Shown here: one piece after another, positions 34,513 through 43,493 of the stretch
How the letters are laid out: every line of letters starts with the position of its first letter
Position numbering within the stretch: the first letter of the stretch is position 1
DNA from: Vibrio barjaei
GTDB taxonomy: Bacteria > Pseudomonadota > Gammaproteobacteria > Enterobacterales > Vibrionaceae
DNA: 64,000 nt
Reading direction: 5' to 3'
Assembly: GCF_001639065.2 (NCBI RefSeq)
Contig: NZ_LQXO02000012.1
Span: 310,001 to 374,000, forward strand
Made by a program: the position numbers and the translations under genes
Notes under the pieces: model-generated
What the model was told of the DNA's origin: nothing
Database searches by the model: none
Seen by the model: only the letters and a program-made list of their open reading frames with translations

Positions 34513-35406
34513 ATGAGCAACGTGCAATATGGAATTAGCCCACTGACTTGGACCAACGATGATATGCCAGAGCTTGGTGGCGAGATCCCTTTGGAAACGT
34601 GTTTAAGTGAAATGGCTGAAGCTGGATTCACAGGCACAGAGCTAGGCACCAAGTATCCACGTGAACCAGAAGTATTAGTACCACTACTTAAAGAACACGG
34701 CCTTGTACTTGCGTCAGGTTGGTATAGCGGCAACCTAATGACGATGACTGCTGATGAAGAGATTGCAGCGATGCAAGACCACATCAAACTTCTTAAGGCA
34801 GCAGGCTGTAAAGCAATGGTATACGGTGAAGTGAGCAACACTGTCCATGGCAACATCAACACACCACTTTCACAGCGCGTCATCTTATCAATGGATGAGT
34901 GGAAAATGTACTGCGAGAAGTTGACCAAAGTCGCTGACTATTTGCTAAACGAACACGATATTAAGCTCTCTTTCCACCATCATGTTGGCACTATCTGTGA
35001 AACAGAAGATGACATCAACCTTATGATGGAATTCACAGGTGAGTCTGTATTCCTAACATTGGACACTGGCCACATCACATATGGTGGCGGTAACCCAGTG
35101 ACTATGATTGAGCGTTGGGGTCATCGCATCGGTCACATGCATTTCAAAGACCTTCGTCTTGATGTAATGAAAGCGGCTCGCGAAGCGGATAAATCCTTCT
35201 TAAATGCTGTTCTTGACGGTGTATTCACTGTCCCTGGTACGGGCGATGTGGACTATGACGACGTGTTTGCTGCGCTTAAAGCTCGTAACTATCAAGGTTG
35301 GTTACTGGTTGAAGCTGAACAAGACCCAGCAAAAGCTCACCCACTAACTTACGCAAAAACTGCTTACGAGAACATCACAGGTTATGCGAAGAAATATGGC
35401 TTGTAA
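34513..35406 (+). CDS. iolE: myo-inosose-2 dehydratase
   Basis: 297 residues. TIM-barrel lyase that removes water from 2-keto-myo-inositol to give the diketone used by IolD. Typical segments are ISPLTWTNDDMPELGGE at the N-terminus, GLVLASGWYSG, HHHVGTICET around 156-165, LDTGHITYGGG and VPGTGDVDY, with the C-terminal AYEN.TGYAKKYGL tail of true IolE proteins. Start supported by CGGAGAATAAAA. First gene of the large plus-strand iol operon, divergent from the MFS transporter. Confidence 0.92.
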   Translation: MSNVQYGISPLTWTNDDMPELGGEIPLETCLSEMAEAGFTGTELGTKYPREPEVLVPLLKEHGLVLASGWYSGNLMTMTADEEIAAMQDHIKLLKAAGCKAMVYGEVSNTVHGNINTPLSQRVILSMDEWKMYCEKLTKVADYLLNEHDIKLSFHHHVGTICETEDDINLMMEFTGESVFLTLDTGHITYGGGNPVTMIERWGHRIGHMHFKDLRLDVMKAAREADKSFLNAVLDGVFTVPGTGDVDYDDVFAALKARNYQGWLLVEAEQDPAKAHPLTYAKTAYENITGYAKKYGL

Positions 35407-35419
35407 TTGAGCTCTGGAT

Positions 35420-35442
35420 GATGGGGAGCCATGCTCCCCATC
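35420..35442 (+). other. intercistronic hairpin iolE-iolD, first
   Basis: GATGGGGAGC (35420-35429) pairs with GCTCCCCATC (35433-35442) around a 3-nt loop. No T-run follows, so read-through to iolD is expected. Confidence 0.55.
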
Positions 35443-35445
35443 ACA

Positions 35446-35478
35446 AAGCTACGGGGTTAGGGATGCAAAACGTAGCTT
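35446..35478 (+). other. intercistronic hairpin iolE-iolD, second
   Basis: AAGCTACG (35446-35453) pairs with CGTAGCTT (35471-35478) across a 17-nt loop. Confidence 0.45.
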
Positions 35479-35518
35479 ACTCATGGAATGGACAAAGTTG
35501 AGACTACCGAGGAATAGA

Positions 35519-37390
35519 ATGAAAACTGTACGCCTAACTGTCGCAGAAGCGCTTGCACAATACTTAGCTGCTCAAATGATCGAAATAGATGGAAAAAAAG
35601 AGCAACTTTTCGGCACCGCTTTTGCCATATTTGGTCACGGTAACGTGACGTGCTTTGGACAGCAACTTAAAAACATTGAAGACAAAATTCCGACTTGGCG
35701 TGGTCAAAATGAACAGTCGATGGCGACGGCGGCGATTGCTTATGCAAAAGCAAACCAGCGCAGACGTATTGGTATCGCGACCAGTTCAATTGGTCCAGGT
35801 GCAACCAATATGGTGACCGCAGCGGGTATTGCTCACACTAACCGACTTCCTGTGCTATTGATTTCAGGTGACGCGTACGTAAGCCGTTTACCTGACCCAG
35901 TACTACAGCAACCGGAGAACTTCTACGACCCATCTATTACTTGTAACGATGCATTCAAACCACTGACTCGTTACTGGGATCGTATTATCTCGCCTTCACA
36001 GCTGATGCACTCATTGCCTCAAGCGATTGACACCATGCTTGATCCAGAGACCTGTGGACCTGCATTTATCGGCCTTCCTCAAGATATTCAAGGCGTTGCT
36101 TACGATTTCCCGGAAGTGTTTTTCGAAGAAAAAGTTCACCGTATTCGTCGACCAGAGCCAGAAATTGCTGACCTTGAGGACGCAAAAGCAGTACTGATGA
36201 AAGCGGAAAAACCACTGATTGTATCAGGTGGTGGAGTGCATTACTCACTTGCAACTGATGAGCTCGCGGCATTCGCAAAACAGCACAATATTCCGGTTGT
36301 AGAGACCATCGCGGGTCGTGCCACGATGTTGCAAGACAACCCGCTCAATGCAGGGCCTATTGGTGTGACAGGCTCTGATTCGGCCAACTATATGGCGGCG
36401 CATGCGGATGTTGTCGTCGCAATTGGCACTCGCTTGCAGGACTTTACCACAGGTTCTTGGAGTGTATTTAAGAACCCAAACATGAAGCTTATCACTATTA
36501 ACGTTGGTCGATTTGACGCGATAAAACACCGCGCGTTGCCAGTGAAATGTGATGCCAAACGTGGCTTGGTTGAGTTATCGAAGTTACTTGGTGATTGGCA
36601 GGGTGATAATGCTTGGGCTCAAACTGCGAAAGAGCAGGCCGATGAGTGGAAGGCGGTCGTTCATCGTCGTACCAACCCTCAAGAGGGTGACCTGTTACCT
36701 GGACTGTCTTCATATGCAGAAGTGATTGGTAAGCTGAACAAATCCATGCAGCCGGGTGATACGGTGCTGACAGCTGCAGGCGGTCTACCTGCTGAATTAG
36801 CAATGAACTGGCAAAACTACCAAATCGGCAAGTTTGATATCGAGTTTGGCTTCTCATGCATGGGCTATGAAATTGCCGGCGGTTGGGGCGCTAAAGTGGC
36901 GAATCCAGACAACGATGTGGTTGTGCTTGTCGGTGACGGCTCATACCTGATTCAAAACTCAGACATATACTCATCCGTCCTTACGGGTCACAAGATGATT
37001 GTCGTAGTGTGCGATAACGGTGGCTTTGCTGTTATCAACAAACTTCAGAACAACACGGGTAACGACTCCTTTAACAATCTACTTGAAGACTGTCGTCGTC
37101 CTGATGGTGAAGTGGCTCGTGTCGACTTCGCTAAACACGCTGAAGCGCAAGGTGCGATCAGTGAGAAGCTGACGTCGGTAGATGAGTTCGATGCAGCATT
37201 CCAACGCGCTAAAGAAGCTGACCGTACTTACGTTATCGTGGTTGATATTGACCCAGTATCGCCAGCAGCATGGTCTAAGTGCGATTGCTGGTGGGAAGTC
37301 GGTCTACCAGAGGTAACACGCAACGAGCACGTCGCAGAGAAAGTGGTGAGTTGGGAAGAAGGCCGCACTACACAGCGCCGCGGTGTCTAG
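35519..37390 (+). CDS. iolD: 3D-(3,5/4)-trihydroxycyclohexane-1,2-dione hydrolase
   Basis: ThDP-dependent ring-opening enzyme of 623 residues that gives 5-deoxy-glucuronate. From ATG 35519, with GAGGAATAGA upstream. A longer frame from 35483 adds 12 unsupported residues. N-terminal PYR-type domain with FAIFGHGNVTCFGQQL and GQNEQSMATAAIAYAK, central Rossmann domain with GPIGVTGSDSANYMA, and C-terminal ThDP-binding GDGSYLIQNSDIYSS with NGGFAVIN completing the motif. Only one iolD is present in the window. Confidence 0.92.
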   Translation: MKTVRLTVAEALAQYLAAQMIEIDGKKEQLFGTAFAIFGHGNVTCFGQQLKNIEDKIPTWRGQNEQSMATAAIAYAKANQRRRIGIATSSIGPGATNMVTAAGIAHTNRLPVLLISGDAYVSRLPDPVLQQPENFYDPSITCNDAFKPLTRYWDRIISPSQLMHSLPQAIDTMLDPETCGPAFIGLPQDIQGVAYDFPEVFFEEKVHRIRRPEPEIADLEDAKAVLMKAEKPLIVSGGGVHYSLATDELAAFAKQHNIPVVETIAGRATMLQDNPLNAGPIGVTGSDSANYMAAHADVVVAIGTRLQDFTTGSWSVFKNPNMKLITINVGRFDAIKHRALPVKCDAKRGLVELSKLLGDWQGDNAWAQTAKEQADEWKAVVHRRTNPQEGDLLPGLSSYAEVIGKLNKSMQPGDTVLTAAGGLPAELAMNWQNYQIGKFDIEFGFSCMGYEIAGGWGAKVANPDNDVVVLVGDGSYLIQNSDIYSSVLTGHKMIVVVCDNGGFAVINKLQNNTGNDSFNNLLEDCRRPDGEVARVDFAKHAEAQGAISEKLTSVDEFDAAFQRAKEADRTYVIVVDIDPVSPAAWSKCDCWWEVGLPEVTRNEHVAEKVVSWEEGRTTQRRGV

Positions 37391-37426
37391 TTCAGATTTC
37401 TATATAATTTTCTAACACTTAATCTC

Positions 37427-37447
37427 GGCTCCTAGACACTAGGAGCC
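37427..37447 (+). other. intercistronic hairpin iolD-oxidoreductase
   Basis: GGCTCCTAG (37427-37435) pairs perfectly with CTAGGAGCC (37439-37447) around ACA. It ends six bases before the AAGGAG of the next gene. Confidence 0.6.
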
Positions 37448-37463
37448 ACACAAGGAGTCAAGC

Positions 37464-38639
37464 ATGTTTAATGAAGAGCGTCATTTTGAGCAGCCAATTC
37501 GTTGGGCAATGGTAGGTGGTGGTCGTGGTAGCCAAATTGGTTACTCTCACCGCAATGCAGCGCAGCGTGATGGATTGTTTAAGCTGGTAGCGGGTGCGTT
37601 TGACCTAGATGCTGATCGTTGTCGCGATTTTGGCGTCAATCTTGGCCTAGACCCAGAGCGTTGTTACTCAAGTTATAAAGAGTTGTTTGCTCAAGAAGCA
37701 CAGCGTGAAGATGGCATTCAAGCTGTCTCTATTGCAACGCCAAACTCTACTCACTATGAAATCTGTAAAGCAGCACTAGAAGCCAAACTTCATGTGGTGT
37801 GCGAAAAGCCAATCACCTTCACGACAGAAGAAGCGGAAGAGCTAAAAACTATCGCGGCACAAAACAATCGTGTTATCGGTGTGATGTATGGCTATACAGG
37901 TTTCCCTATGGTCCAACAGGCGCGTGAAATGGTGCAACGTGGTGACCTTGGTGAGATTCGTGTCATCAATATGCAGTTCGCTCACGGCTTCCATAATGAA
38001 GAATACGAAAAGAATGACCCAGGTTTGAAATGGCGTGTAAGCCCTGAAGTATCAGGTCCAACTTATGTGCTAGGTGACATTGGTACTCATGCGTTTTATC
38101 TCAACGAGGTAATGACCGGACTAGAAGTTGATAGCTTGGCATGTATGCGCCAAAGCTTTATCGAATCTCGTGCGCCACTCGAAGATAACGCTCACGTAAT
38201 GATCAAGTTTAAAGGTGGCGCAGTTGGCACGCTTTGGGCATCGGCTGTGAACTCTGGTTCGATGCATCAACAGAAGATCCGCATTGTTGGTTCTAAAGCA
38301 TCGATCGAATGGTGGGATGAGTATCCAAACCAACTTCGTTACGAAGTACAAGGTGAAGCACCTCGCGTACTAGAGCGTGGCATGGGGTACTTGTATCAAG
38401 ATGCAGAGGGTGTTGCCTCTAACCGTGTTGGTGGTGGTCATGCTGAAGGTTACTTTGAGTCTTGGGCTAACCTATATCACCGTTTCGCTATGGCATTTGA
38501 TGCTGCTGACCGTGATGACCAAGAAGCTCTAGCGGGTATTTGGTTCCCTGGTATTGATGCGGGCATCGAAGGGGTACGTTTGTGTGAGAAGTGCGTTGAG
38601 TCTGCTGACCAAGGCGCGGCTTGGGTTAGCTACAAATAA
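37464..38639 (+). CDS. Gfo/Idh/MocA family oxidoreductase
   Basis: 391 residues. N-terminal Rossmann domain MVGGGRGSQIGYSHRNAA near residue 16, the CEKPITFT signature about 110-117, and a substrate domain with HGFHNEEYEKNDPGLKWRV and DIGTHAFYLNEV, where a histidine often acts as catalytic residue. This long form, about 390 residues, differs from IolG (327 residues) in this same locus. It may oxidise a different inositol stereoisomer or a keto-inositol derivative, for instance scyllo-inositol. It lies between iolD and iolC in the operon. Confidence 0.85.
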   Translation: MFNEERHFEQPIRWAMVGGGRGSQIGYSHRNAAQRDGLFKLVAGAFDLDADRCRDFGVNLGLDPERCYSSYKELFAQEAQREDGIQAVSIATPNSTHYEICKAALEAKLHVVCEKPITFTTEEAEELKTIAAQNNRVIGVMYGYTGFPMVQQAREMVQRGDLGEIRVINMQFAHGFHNEEYEKNDPGLKWRVSPEVSGPTYVLGDIGTHAFYLNEVMTGLEVDSLACMRQSFIESRAPLEDNAHVMIKFKGGAVGTLWASAVNSGSMHQQKIRIVGSKASIEWWDEYPNQLRYEVQGEAPRVLERGMGYLYQDAEGVASNRVGGGHAEGYFESWANLYHRFAMAFDAADRDDQEALAGIWFPGIDAGIEGVRLCEKCVESADQGAAWVSYK

Positions 38640-38650
38640 TAGGAACGACG

Positions 38651-39646
38651 ATGACGAAAATTGCATTTCAACATGACAGACCGTTGGATGCCATCGTTTT
38701 AGGACGCGCGGGTGTGGATCTATACGCCCGCGAATCAAAAACCGATATGGCGGATTTATCGGGCTTCAACAAGTTTGTTGGTGGTTCAGCAGCTAATATT
38801 GCGGTCGCTGTGAGCAAACTAGGTGGCAAAGTGGGCTTCATTGGTTGTGTCGCTGATGACGCGTTTGGTGGCTATGTAAAAGGTTACATGTCAGGACAGG
38901 GGATCAACCTAGATGGCATGATGACAGACAACTCTGGCTCTCGCACTTCGGTCGCTTTCACTGAGATGAAACCAAGTGACTGTACGGTCCTTATCTATCG
39001 CAATAATGCTTCTGATCTGACGATAAAGCCAGAGCAAATCGACCCTGAATATATCGCAAGCTCAAAGGTTTTGGTGGTGACAGGTACAGCACTATCTGAG
39101 AGTCCAAGTCGTGAAGCTACGCTGATTGCAATGCAACATGCGCGTCGCAGCAACACTTTAGTTGTCTTGGATGTGGACTACCGTCCTTATTCATGGCGCA
39201 CCGATACTGATGCTTCTATCTACTATGGTATCGCGTCGAGCCTGTCCGATATCGTGATCGGTAATCGTGAAGAATTCGACATGATGGAAACGGTGATTGC
39301 ACCGGGCAATAAGGACGACGATGCTACGGCAGAACGCTTTATGCGCGACAACACCCAGATTGTGGTGATAAAGGCTGGTGAGTTTGGTTCGAAAGTGTAT
39401 TGCCGTGATGGCTCTAAGTTCCAACAAGGCATCTTCCGAGTTGAAGTGAATAAGCCATTTGGCTCTGGTGACTCCTTTGCAGGTGGCTTGATTTGGACCT
39501 TAGTGAATGGTGGCACACTGCAAGAAGGCGTGAGAAATGGATCTGCTGCGGCTGCGATTAATGTCAGTGGTGATAGCTGTACCGAAGCTATGCCAACGAA
39601 AGAGCAGCTTTTTGATTTTATTGAGACAAGAAACCAAGGTGTTTAG
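38651..39646 (+). CDS. iolC: 5-dehydro-2-deoxygluconokinase, single-domain form
   Basis: PfkB-family kinase of 331 residues. GGSAANIAVAVSKLGGKVGFIG at about 42-63 is the N-terminal signature, YRNNASDLTI and SKVLVVTGTALS are IolC-specific, and the catalytic aspartate is in GSGDSFAGGLIW near the C-terminus. This is the stand-alone type known from Bacillus IolC. A second, fused kinase-DUF2090 protein is encoded at 50715-52622. AGGAACGACG precedes the ATG. Followed by a terminator-like hairpin before iolB. Confidence 0.9.
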   Translation: MTKIAFQHDRPLDAIVLGRAGVDLYARESKTDMADLSGFNKFVGGSAANIAVAVSKLGGKVGFIGCVADDAFGGYVKGYMSGQGINLDGMMTDNSGSRTSVAFTEMKPSDCTVLIYRNNASDLTIKPEQIDPEYIASSKVLVVTGTALSESPSREATLIAMQHARRSNTLVVLDVDYRPYSWRTDTDASIYYGIASSLSDIVIGNREEFDMMETVIAPGNKDDDATAERFMRDNTQIVVIKAGEFGSKVYCRDGSKFQQGIFRVEVNKPFGSGDSFAGGLIWTLVNGGTLQEGVRNGSAAAAINVSGDSCTEAMPTKEQLFDFIETRNQGV

Positions 39647-39685
39647 TGGCATCGATTGATGTGATTGAAGACAGTATTTAGTCTC

Positions 39686-39748
39686 CCGGGCCGGTATTTC
39701 GACCTCAGATACTCGCGAAAATACACTCCATCGTGGCCCGGTTTTTTT
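39686..39748 (+). terminator. hairpin terminator between iolC and iolB-like genes
   Basis: CCGGGCC (39686-39692) and GGCCCGG (39735-39741), with an inner GTATTTCG / CGAAAATAC match (39694-39701 and 39715-39723), followed by seven T. An intrinsic terminator in the middle of an apparent operon suggests attenuation or separate expression of the downstream genes. Confidence 0.75.
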
Positions 39749-39812
39749 ATTAATGAACAAGTTTAGGGATTTGAAACTGCGCTCAAAGAAAAGAGCAGTG
39801 AGGAGAAAGAAT

Positions 39813-40682
39813 ATGGGTAAACACATACCACCCTACGATAATAAAAATGAACCCATTGTAGGTATTAATGATGAAGTCACACCTTTGTGTTATTTCAACC
39901 AAGTTTGTTTGACTCAAGGCGGCACATTCAACCATGAGGTTGAAGGGTATGAGTCTGTCATCGTGTTGGCTGGTGGCACTTGTAGCGTTTCAGTGACTAA
40001 TGGGCAAGACACCCAAGTGTTCGACAACATTGGTAAACGTGCGTCAGTATGGGACGGCAATCCAGAAGCGGTTTATGTTCCACTTGGCTACACAGCGCAA
40101 ATAGAGTGTGTCAGCGAGAATGCCGACATCATGATTGCTGGCGGTAAGTTTGAAGCGTCACTCGAACCGTTCTGCGTTCGTGAAGAGAATGTCGATATCG
40201 TTCAATACGGTTCAGACGACACCAAAACGCACCGCAAAATCAAGCATGTTCTTGGCCAATCAAATGCGGACAAACGCGGTCGTTTACTAGTCAGTGAATT
40301 GTTTACGGTCGGCGCAGGTGGTTGGTCAGGTTTCCCTCCACATAAGCATGATGAAGACCGTGTAAAAGAAGATGGCAGCCGCGAAACGTTATACGAAGAA
40401 GTGTACCAGTTCCGTTTTAACCCTGATTTCGGTTTTGGTGCCCAGTTCTTGTATGAACATGAAGATGACCATGGCCCGGTTTATCACGTTAAAACAGGCT
40501 CAGTAATTGCTATCGACAAAGGTTACCACCCAAGTGTGGCAGCGCCGGGCTATGAGATGTATTACTTCACCATTATTGTTGGGAAGACTGACAAATCTCT
40601 GATTCAACATTTTGACCCTCACCATGAATATCAAGTGAATACCATTCCAGGTATCAAAGATATGATTGCGAAGTTCAAATAG
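39813..40682 (+). CDS. IolB-like 5-deoxy-glucuronate isomerase, divergent form
   Basis: 289 residues from ATG 39813, with GAGGAGAAAGAAT upstream. Longer frame from 39753 adds 20 basic residues and has no such site. Bicupin fold. FPPHKHDEDRV near 182-192 and E in LYEEVYQF, plus IDKGYHPSVAAPGYEMYY, correspond to the metal-binding pattern of IolB. The typical YYHR is replaced by YQFRF, and the C-terminal NVMAG is TIIVG. A canonical IolB is encoded at 43494-44324. This copy may act on a related substrate. Confidence 0.8.
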   Translation: MGKHIPPYDNKNEPIVGINDEVTPLCYFNQVCLTQGGTFNHEVEGYESVIVLAGGTCSVSVTNGQDTQVFDNIGKRASVWDGNPEAVYVPLGYTAQIECVSENADIMIAGGKFEASLEPFCVREENVDIVQYGSDDTKTHRKIKHVLGQSNADKRGRLLVSELFTVGAGGWSGFPPHKHDEDRVKEDGSRETLYEEVYQFRFNPDFGFGAQFLYEHEDDHGPVYHVKTGSVIAIDKGYHPSVAAPGYEMYYFTIIVGKTDKSLIQHFDPHHEYQVNTIPGIKDMIAKFK

Positions 40683-40692
40683 GAGACAAAGC

Positions 40693-41520
40693 ATGTTAGT
40701 GAATCTTAATGATCTATTACCTGATGCGGCGGCTTCTGATTATTCAGTACCTTGCTTTAATATTTTCGGTTTCGAAGACGCAAGAGCAGTGGTAGAAGCG
40801 GCGGAAGAAGTTGGTAAGCCTGTCATTCTGGCTTGTAATAAAGACGTAGTTGATTTTTATGGTGTGGAAACCGCTGCGGCGATGTTCCTCAACCTCGCTC
40901 ACAAGAGCAGCGTACCGGTCTGCCTACATTTGGACCATACTTATGAAGAAGACATTGTCTATCGTGCGCTTAAAGCGGGTTTCAGCTCGGTTATGTTTGA
41001 TGGTTCTCAACTTACTTTGGATGAAAACATCGCTCGCACAAAAAAAGTGGTCGAAGTGGCTCACGCACTGGGTGCGTCTGTAGAAGGTGAAATTGGCTCA
41101 GTACCCTACGAAGAGGGACGTGACCATATCAAATCTATCTATACTGAGCCCGAGGATGCTGCTAGATTTGCCCAAGAAAGTGGCGTTGACTGTGTAGCAA
41201 TTTCTGTGGGTAATATTCATCGTTTGACCGAGCCAACTTGTACTATCGACTTTGGGCGTTTAGATCGTATTGCCAATGAGGTAACGGTACCTTTAGTCAT
41301 TCACGGAACGAGCGGTATTCGCGATGAAGACATGCTTAAATTGAAACAGAGTCGCGTATCAAAATTCAATATCGGTACCTGCTTGCGTCAAGCTCTTGGT
41401 CACAACTTGCGCGGTTATATGAATGATGAACCGCAGAAATTTGATCGAATCTACTTTATGCAGAAAGCAATGCCGTATGTTAAGCAAGAAGCGATTCGCA
41501 ACTTTGAGTTATTATCATAA
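40693..41520 (+). CDS. iolJ: class II aldolase IolJ-like
   Basis: 275 residues from ATG 40693, with AGGAGACAAAGC upstream. A frame from 40666 overlaps the previous gene and lacks support. Fructose-bisphosphate-aldolase class II family: HLDHTYEED (zinc ligands, about 81-89), EGEIGSVPYEEG, VGNIHRL, IHGTSGI and NIGT motifs. Splits 6-phospho-5-dehydro-2-deoxygluconate to dihydroxyacetone phosphate and malonate semialdehyde in Bacillus-type inositol pathways. The DUF2090 domain of the second IolC is a non-homologous alternative for the same step. Confidence 0.85.
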   Translation: MLVNLNDLLPDAAASDYSVPCFNIFGFEDARAVVEAAEEVGKPVILACNKDVVDFYGVETAAAMFLNLAHKSSVPVCLHLDHTYEEDIVYRALKAGFSSVMFDGSQLTLDENIARTKKVVEVAHALGASVEGEIGSVPYEEGRDHIKSIYTEPEDAARFAQESGVDCVAISVGNIHRLTEPTCTIDFGRLDRIANEVTVPLVIHGTSGIRDEDMLKLKQSRVSKFNIGTCLRQALGHNLRGYMNDEPQKFDRIYFMQKAMPYVKQEAIRNFELLS

Positions 41521-41526
41521 AATAGA

Positions 41527-41553
41527 GTCCCCAACCTAATTTGGGAAGGGGAC
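41527..41553 (+). other. intercistronic hairpin after iolJ
   Basis: GTCCCC (41527-41532) pairs with GGGGAC (41548-41553) with a partial inner match. No T-run. Confidence 0.45.
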
Positions 41554-41596
41554 CGGTTGACTATTTATTGCGTTCGAATAGGAGTGCGTTATCACT

Positions 41597-42430
41597 ATGG
41601 ATGTAGAAGTAAAAGTACCCGCTGATTTAGATTCGTTACGCGAACTTATCGTGAAACGCTATGACGGCCTGAGCAGTAGGCTGCAGCAGGTAGCCGACTT
41701 TGTCATGGAACAGCCAATGCTGGTCGCCGTAGAAACCATGGCAACCATCGCCCAACAAGCTAATGTACCGCTGTCGACACTAAGTCGATTCTCCAATGCG
41801 ATGGGCTTCGATGGCTTTACGTCTATGCAGATACTGTTTAGAGATCAGTATTTGAATCGCCCAAGAGACTACAAAGAGCGTGTTCGTAAAGCTCGTGAGA
41901 TGGAAGATGTACCACACGATTCACCACAAGCCATCTTTCAAGATTTTGGTGATGCCAATATTGAGGCGCTTGAACAACTTCAAGTTATGGTGTCGCCACA
42001 GAAATTGGAACGTGCCGTAGCCATGCTTGAAGGGGCTGAAACCATCTACATTCAAGGGATGCGCCGAGCTTACCCAGTGGCGTTCTACCTCTGGTACGCG
42101 TTAATGAAATCGGATAACAACGTTGTGCTCTTAGATGATCACGGTGGCATGTTGTCACCCATGACGCGTCGTATGAACGAAAACGATGTGCTGTTCACGG
42201 TGACATTCAACCCTTACGCGCAAGAGACCAGTGACCTAATTGACGAAGCATACAAAAAGAACGTGCCTATTATCGCCATTACCGACAATCAGATGACACC
42301 TCAAGGCAGTAAGATGGAAGTGTGTTTTGAAGTACAAGAGGGCGAGGTGATGGGGTTCCGTTCGTTGAGTAGTTCAATGTATCTCGCTCAGACATTAGCG
42401 GTTAGCTTGATGTGCCGCGAAGTGAATTAA
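41597..42430 (+). CDS. RpiR/MurR-family regulator, first copy
   Basis: 277 residues. N-terminal RpiR helix-turn-helix with LSSRLQQVADFVMEQP and TMATIAQQANVPLSTLSRFSNAMGF. A SIS sugar-phosphate isomerase-like domain from about 125 binds the effector, with ETIYIQGMRR, LLDDHGGML and TVTFNPYAQET. Probably senses a phosphorylated inositol intermediate and controls the TGAAA-type palindromes. It lies as last gene of the first iol block. A paralogue is encoded at 45468-46298. Confidence 0.88.
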   Translation: MDVEVKVPADLDSLRELIVKRYDGLSSRLQQVADFVMEQPMLVAVETMATIAQQANVPLSTLSRFSNAMGFDGFTSMQILFRDQYLNRPRDYKERVRKAREMEDVPHDSPQAIFQDFGDANIEALEQLQVMVSPQKLERAVAMLEGAETIYIQGMRRAYPVAFYLWYALMKSDNNVVLLDDHGGMLSPMTRRMNENDVLFTVTFNPYAQETSDLIDEAYKKNVPIIAITDNQMTPQGSKMEVCFEVQEGEVMGFRSLSSSMYLAQTLAVSLMCREVN

Positions 42431-42528
42431 CCACAATTAATGAACATCCAGACTATTAAAGAGTAAGCCTTGTAAAGCTGATGCAACAAGGCTTAGCTTC
42501 TTGTTGCCAAAATTCAAGGAGATCCACT

Positions 42529-43353
42529 ATGCGTTATGCTTTACATGGAATGTGTTCACTCCACAGCAATATTATTTCAGACATTCGTTTAGCTCATGAT
42601 ACTGGGTATCAAGGGTTAGAAATCCACACCGAAAAGCTCTGGCGCTACATTAAAGCCGGCTTATCCGCAGAGCAATTTAAACAGCGTTTAGATCATTTCA
42701 ACATAGAGCCTACAGCCATCGATATTATTGGCGCCATCGAAGTGACGGATAAAGCGTCGAAAGCTCAATTGTTCCAAGATGCAGAAGTGTTGTGTCAGTT
42801 CGCTCAGCAAATAGGTGCACCTACCATTCAACTTAATGCCTTTGAAGCATTGAACGGACTCACTTTAGAGCAAAATATTGAGCTCACAGCTCAAAATGTG
42901 CGTTCGATTGCGGATATAGGTAAAGATTACGGTATTCGCTTTCAATATGAAGGCGCAGCATGGACCCCTATTGCTTCGCTCAATGATTACTATCGTTTGT
43001 TAGATGCTGTAGGGCGCGACAACTTTGGTTTTGTTCTCGACACCTGGCATTTTTGGGCATGCCGAGGCGCAAGTCTCGAACAAATCGCCAGCATTGATCC
43101 CTCGCTTATCTACAACGTCCATATTTCAGATGGTACTCGCCCTGAAGAAGGAGTCGTTTGGCCGGACGAAAGAGAGTTACGTGGTCACTTTATTGGGCAA
43201 GGTGATATTCCTTTGTCTGAGTGGGTTGATGCCATCCAGTCTACGGGTTACCAAGGCTTCTATTCGGGCGAATATCTAAATGATCAAATGTGGGAGCAAG
43301 ATTATTACGATGTCGCTACCAAGATGCTTAAAGGTATGAAAGCTCTGTTCTAA
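42529..43353 (+). CDS. sugar-phosphate isomerase/epimerase
   Basis: 274 residues from ATG 42529, with AAGGAGATCCACT just upstream. A frame from 42481 has no such site. TIM-barrel AP_endonuc_2 fold: YQGLEIHTEKLW near the N-terminus, FQYEGAAW around 150, VLDTWHFW around 181-188, NVHISDG around 208-214 and YSGEYLN near the C-terminus. These place E, D, H and E as metal ligands. It resembles IolI/IolH-type proteins (keto-inositol isomerases) but differs from the IolE here. Likely interconverts inosose forms. Confidence 0.8.
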   Translation: MRYALHGMCSLHSNIISDIRLAHDTGYQGLEIHTEKLWRYIKAGLSAEQFKQRLDHFNIEPTAIDIIGAIEVTDKASKAQLFQDAEVLCQFAQQIGAPTIQLNAFEALNGLTLEQNIELTAQNVRSIADIGKDYGIRFQYEGAAWTPIASLNDYYRLLDAVGRDNFGFVLDTWHFWACRGASLEQIASIDPSLIYNVHISDGTRPEEGVVWPDERELRGHFIGQGDIPLSEWVDAIQSTGYQGFYSGEYLNDQMWEQDYYDVATKMLKGMKALF

Positions 43354-43419
43354 GCAAATGATATGTCCACTTAACGGTTAAATATTCTCCGTATTAAGTG
43401 GACTTTGTTGTCTATGTCA

Positions 43420-43435
43420 CGAAATAAATATTCCA
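43420..43435. promoter_or_regulatory. candidate RpiR operator before iolB
   Basis: CGAAAT-AAAT-ATTCCA, two mismatches from TGAAAT-N4-ATTTCA, about 60 bp before iolB. Confidence 0.4.
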
Positions 43436-43493
43436 TATAAATATAATTGAATTAAACATTTCATAAGGCCTCATTGGCAATGGAGCGCTCCCA

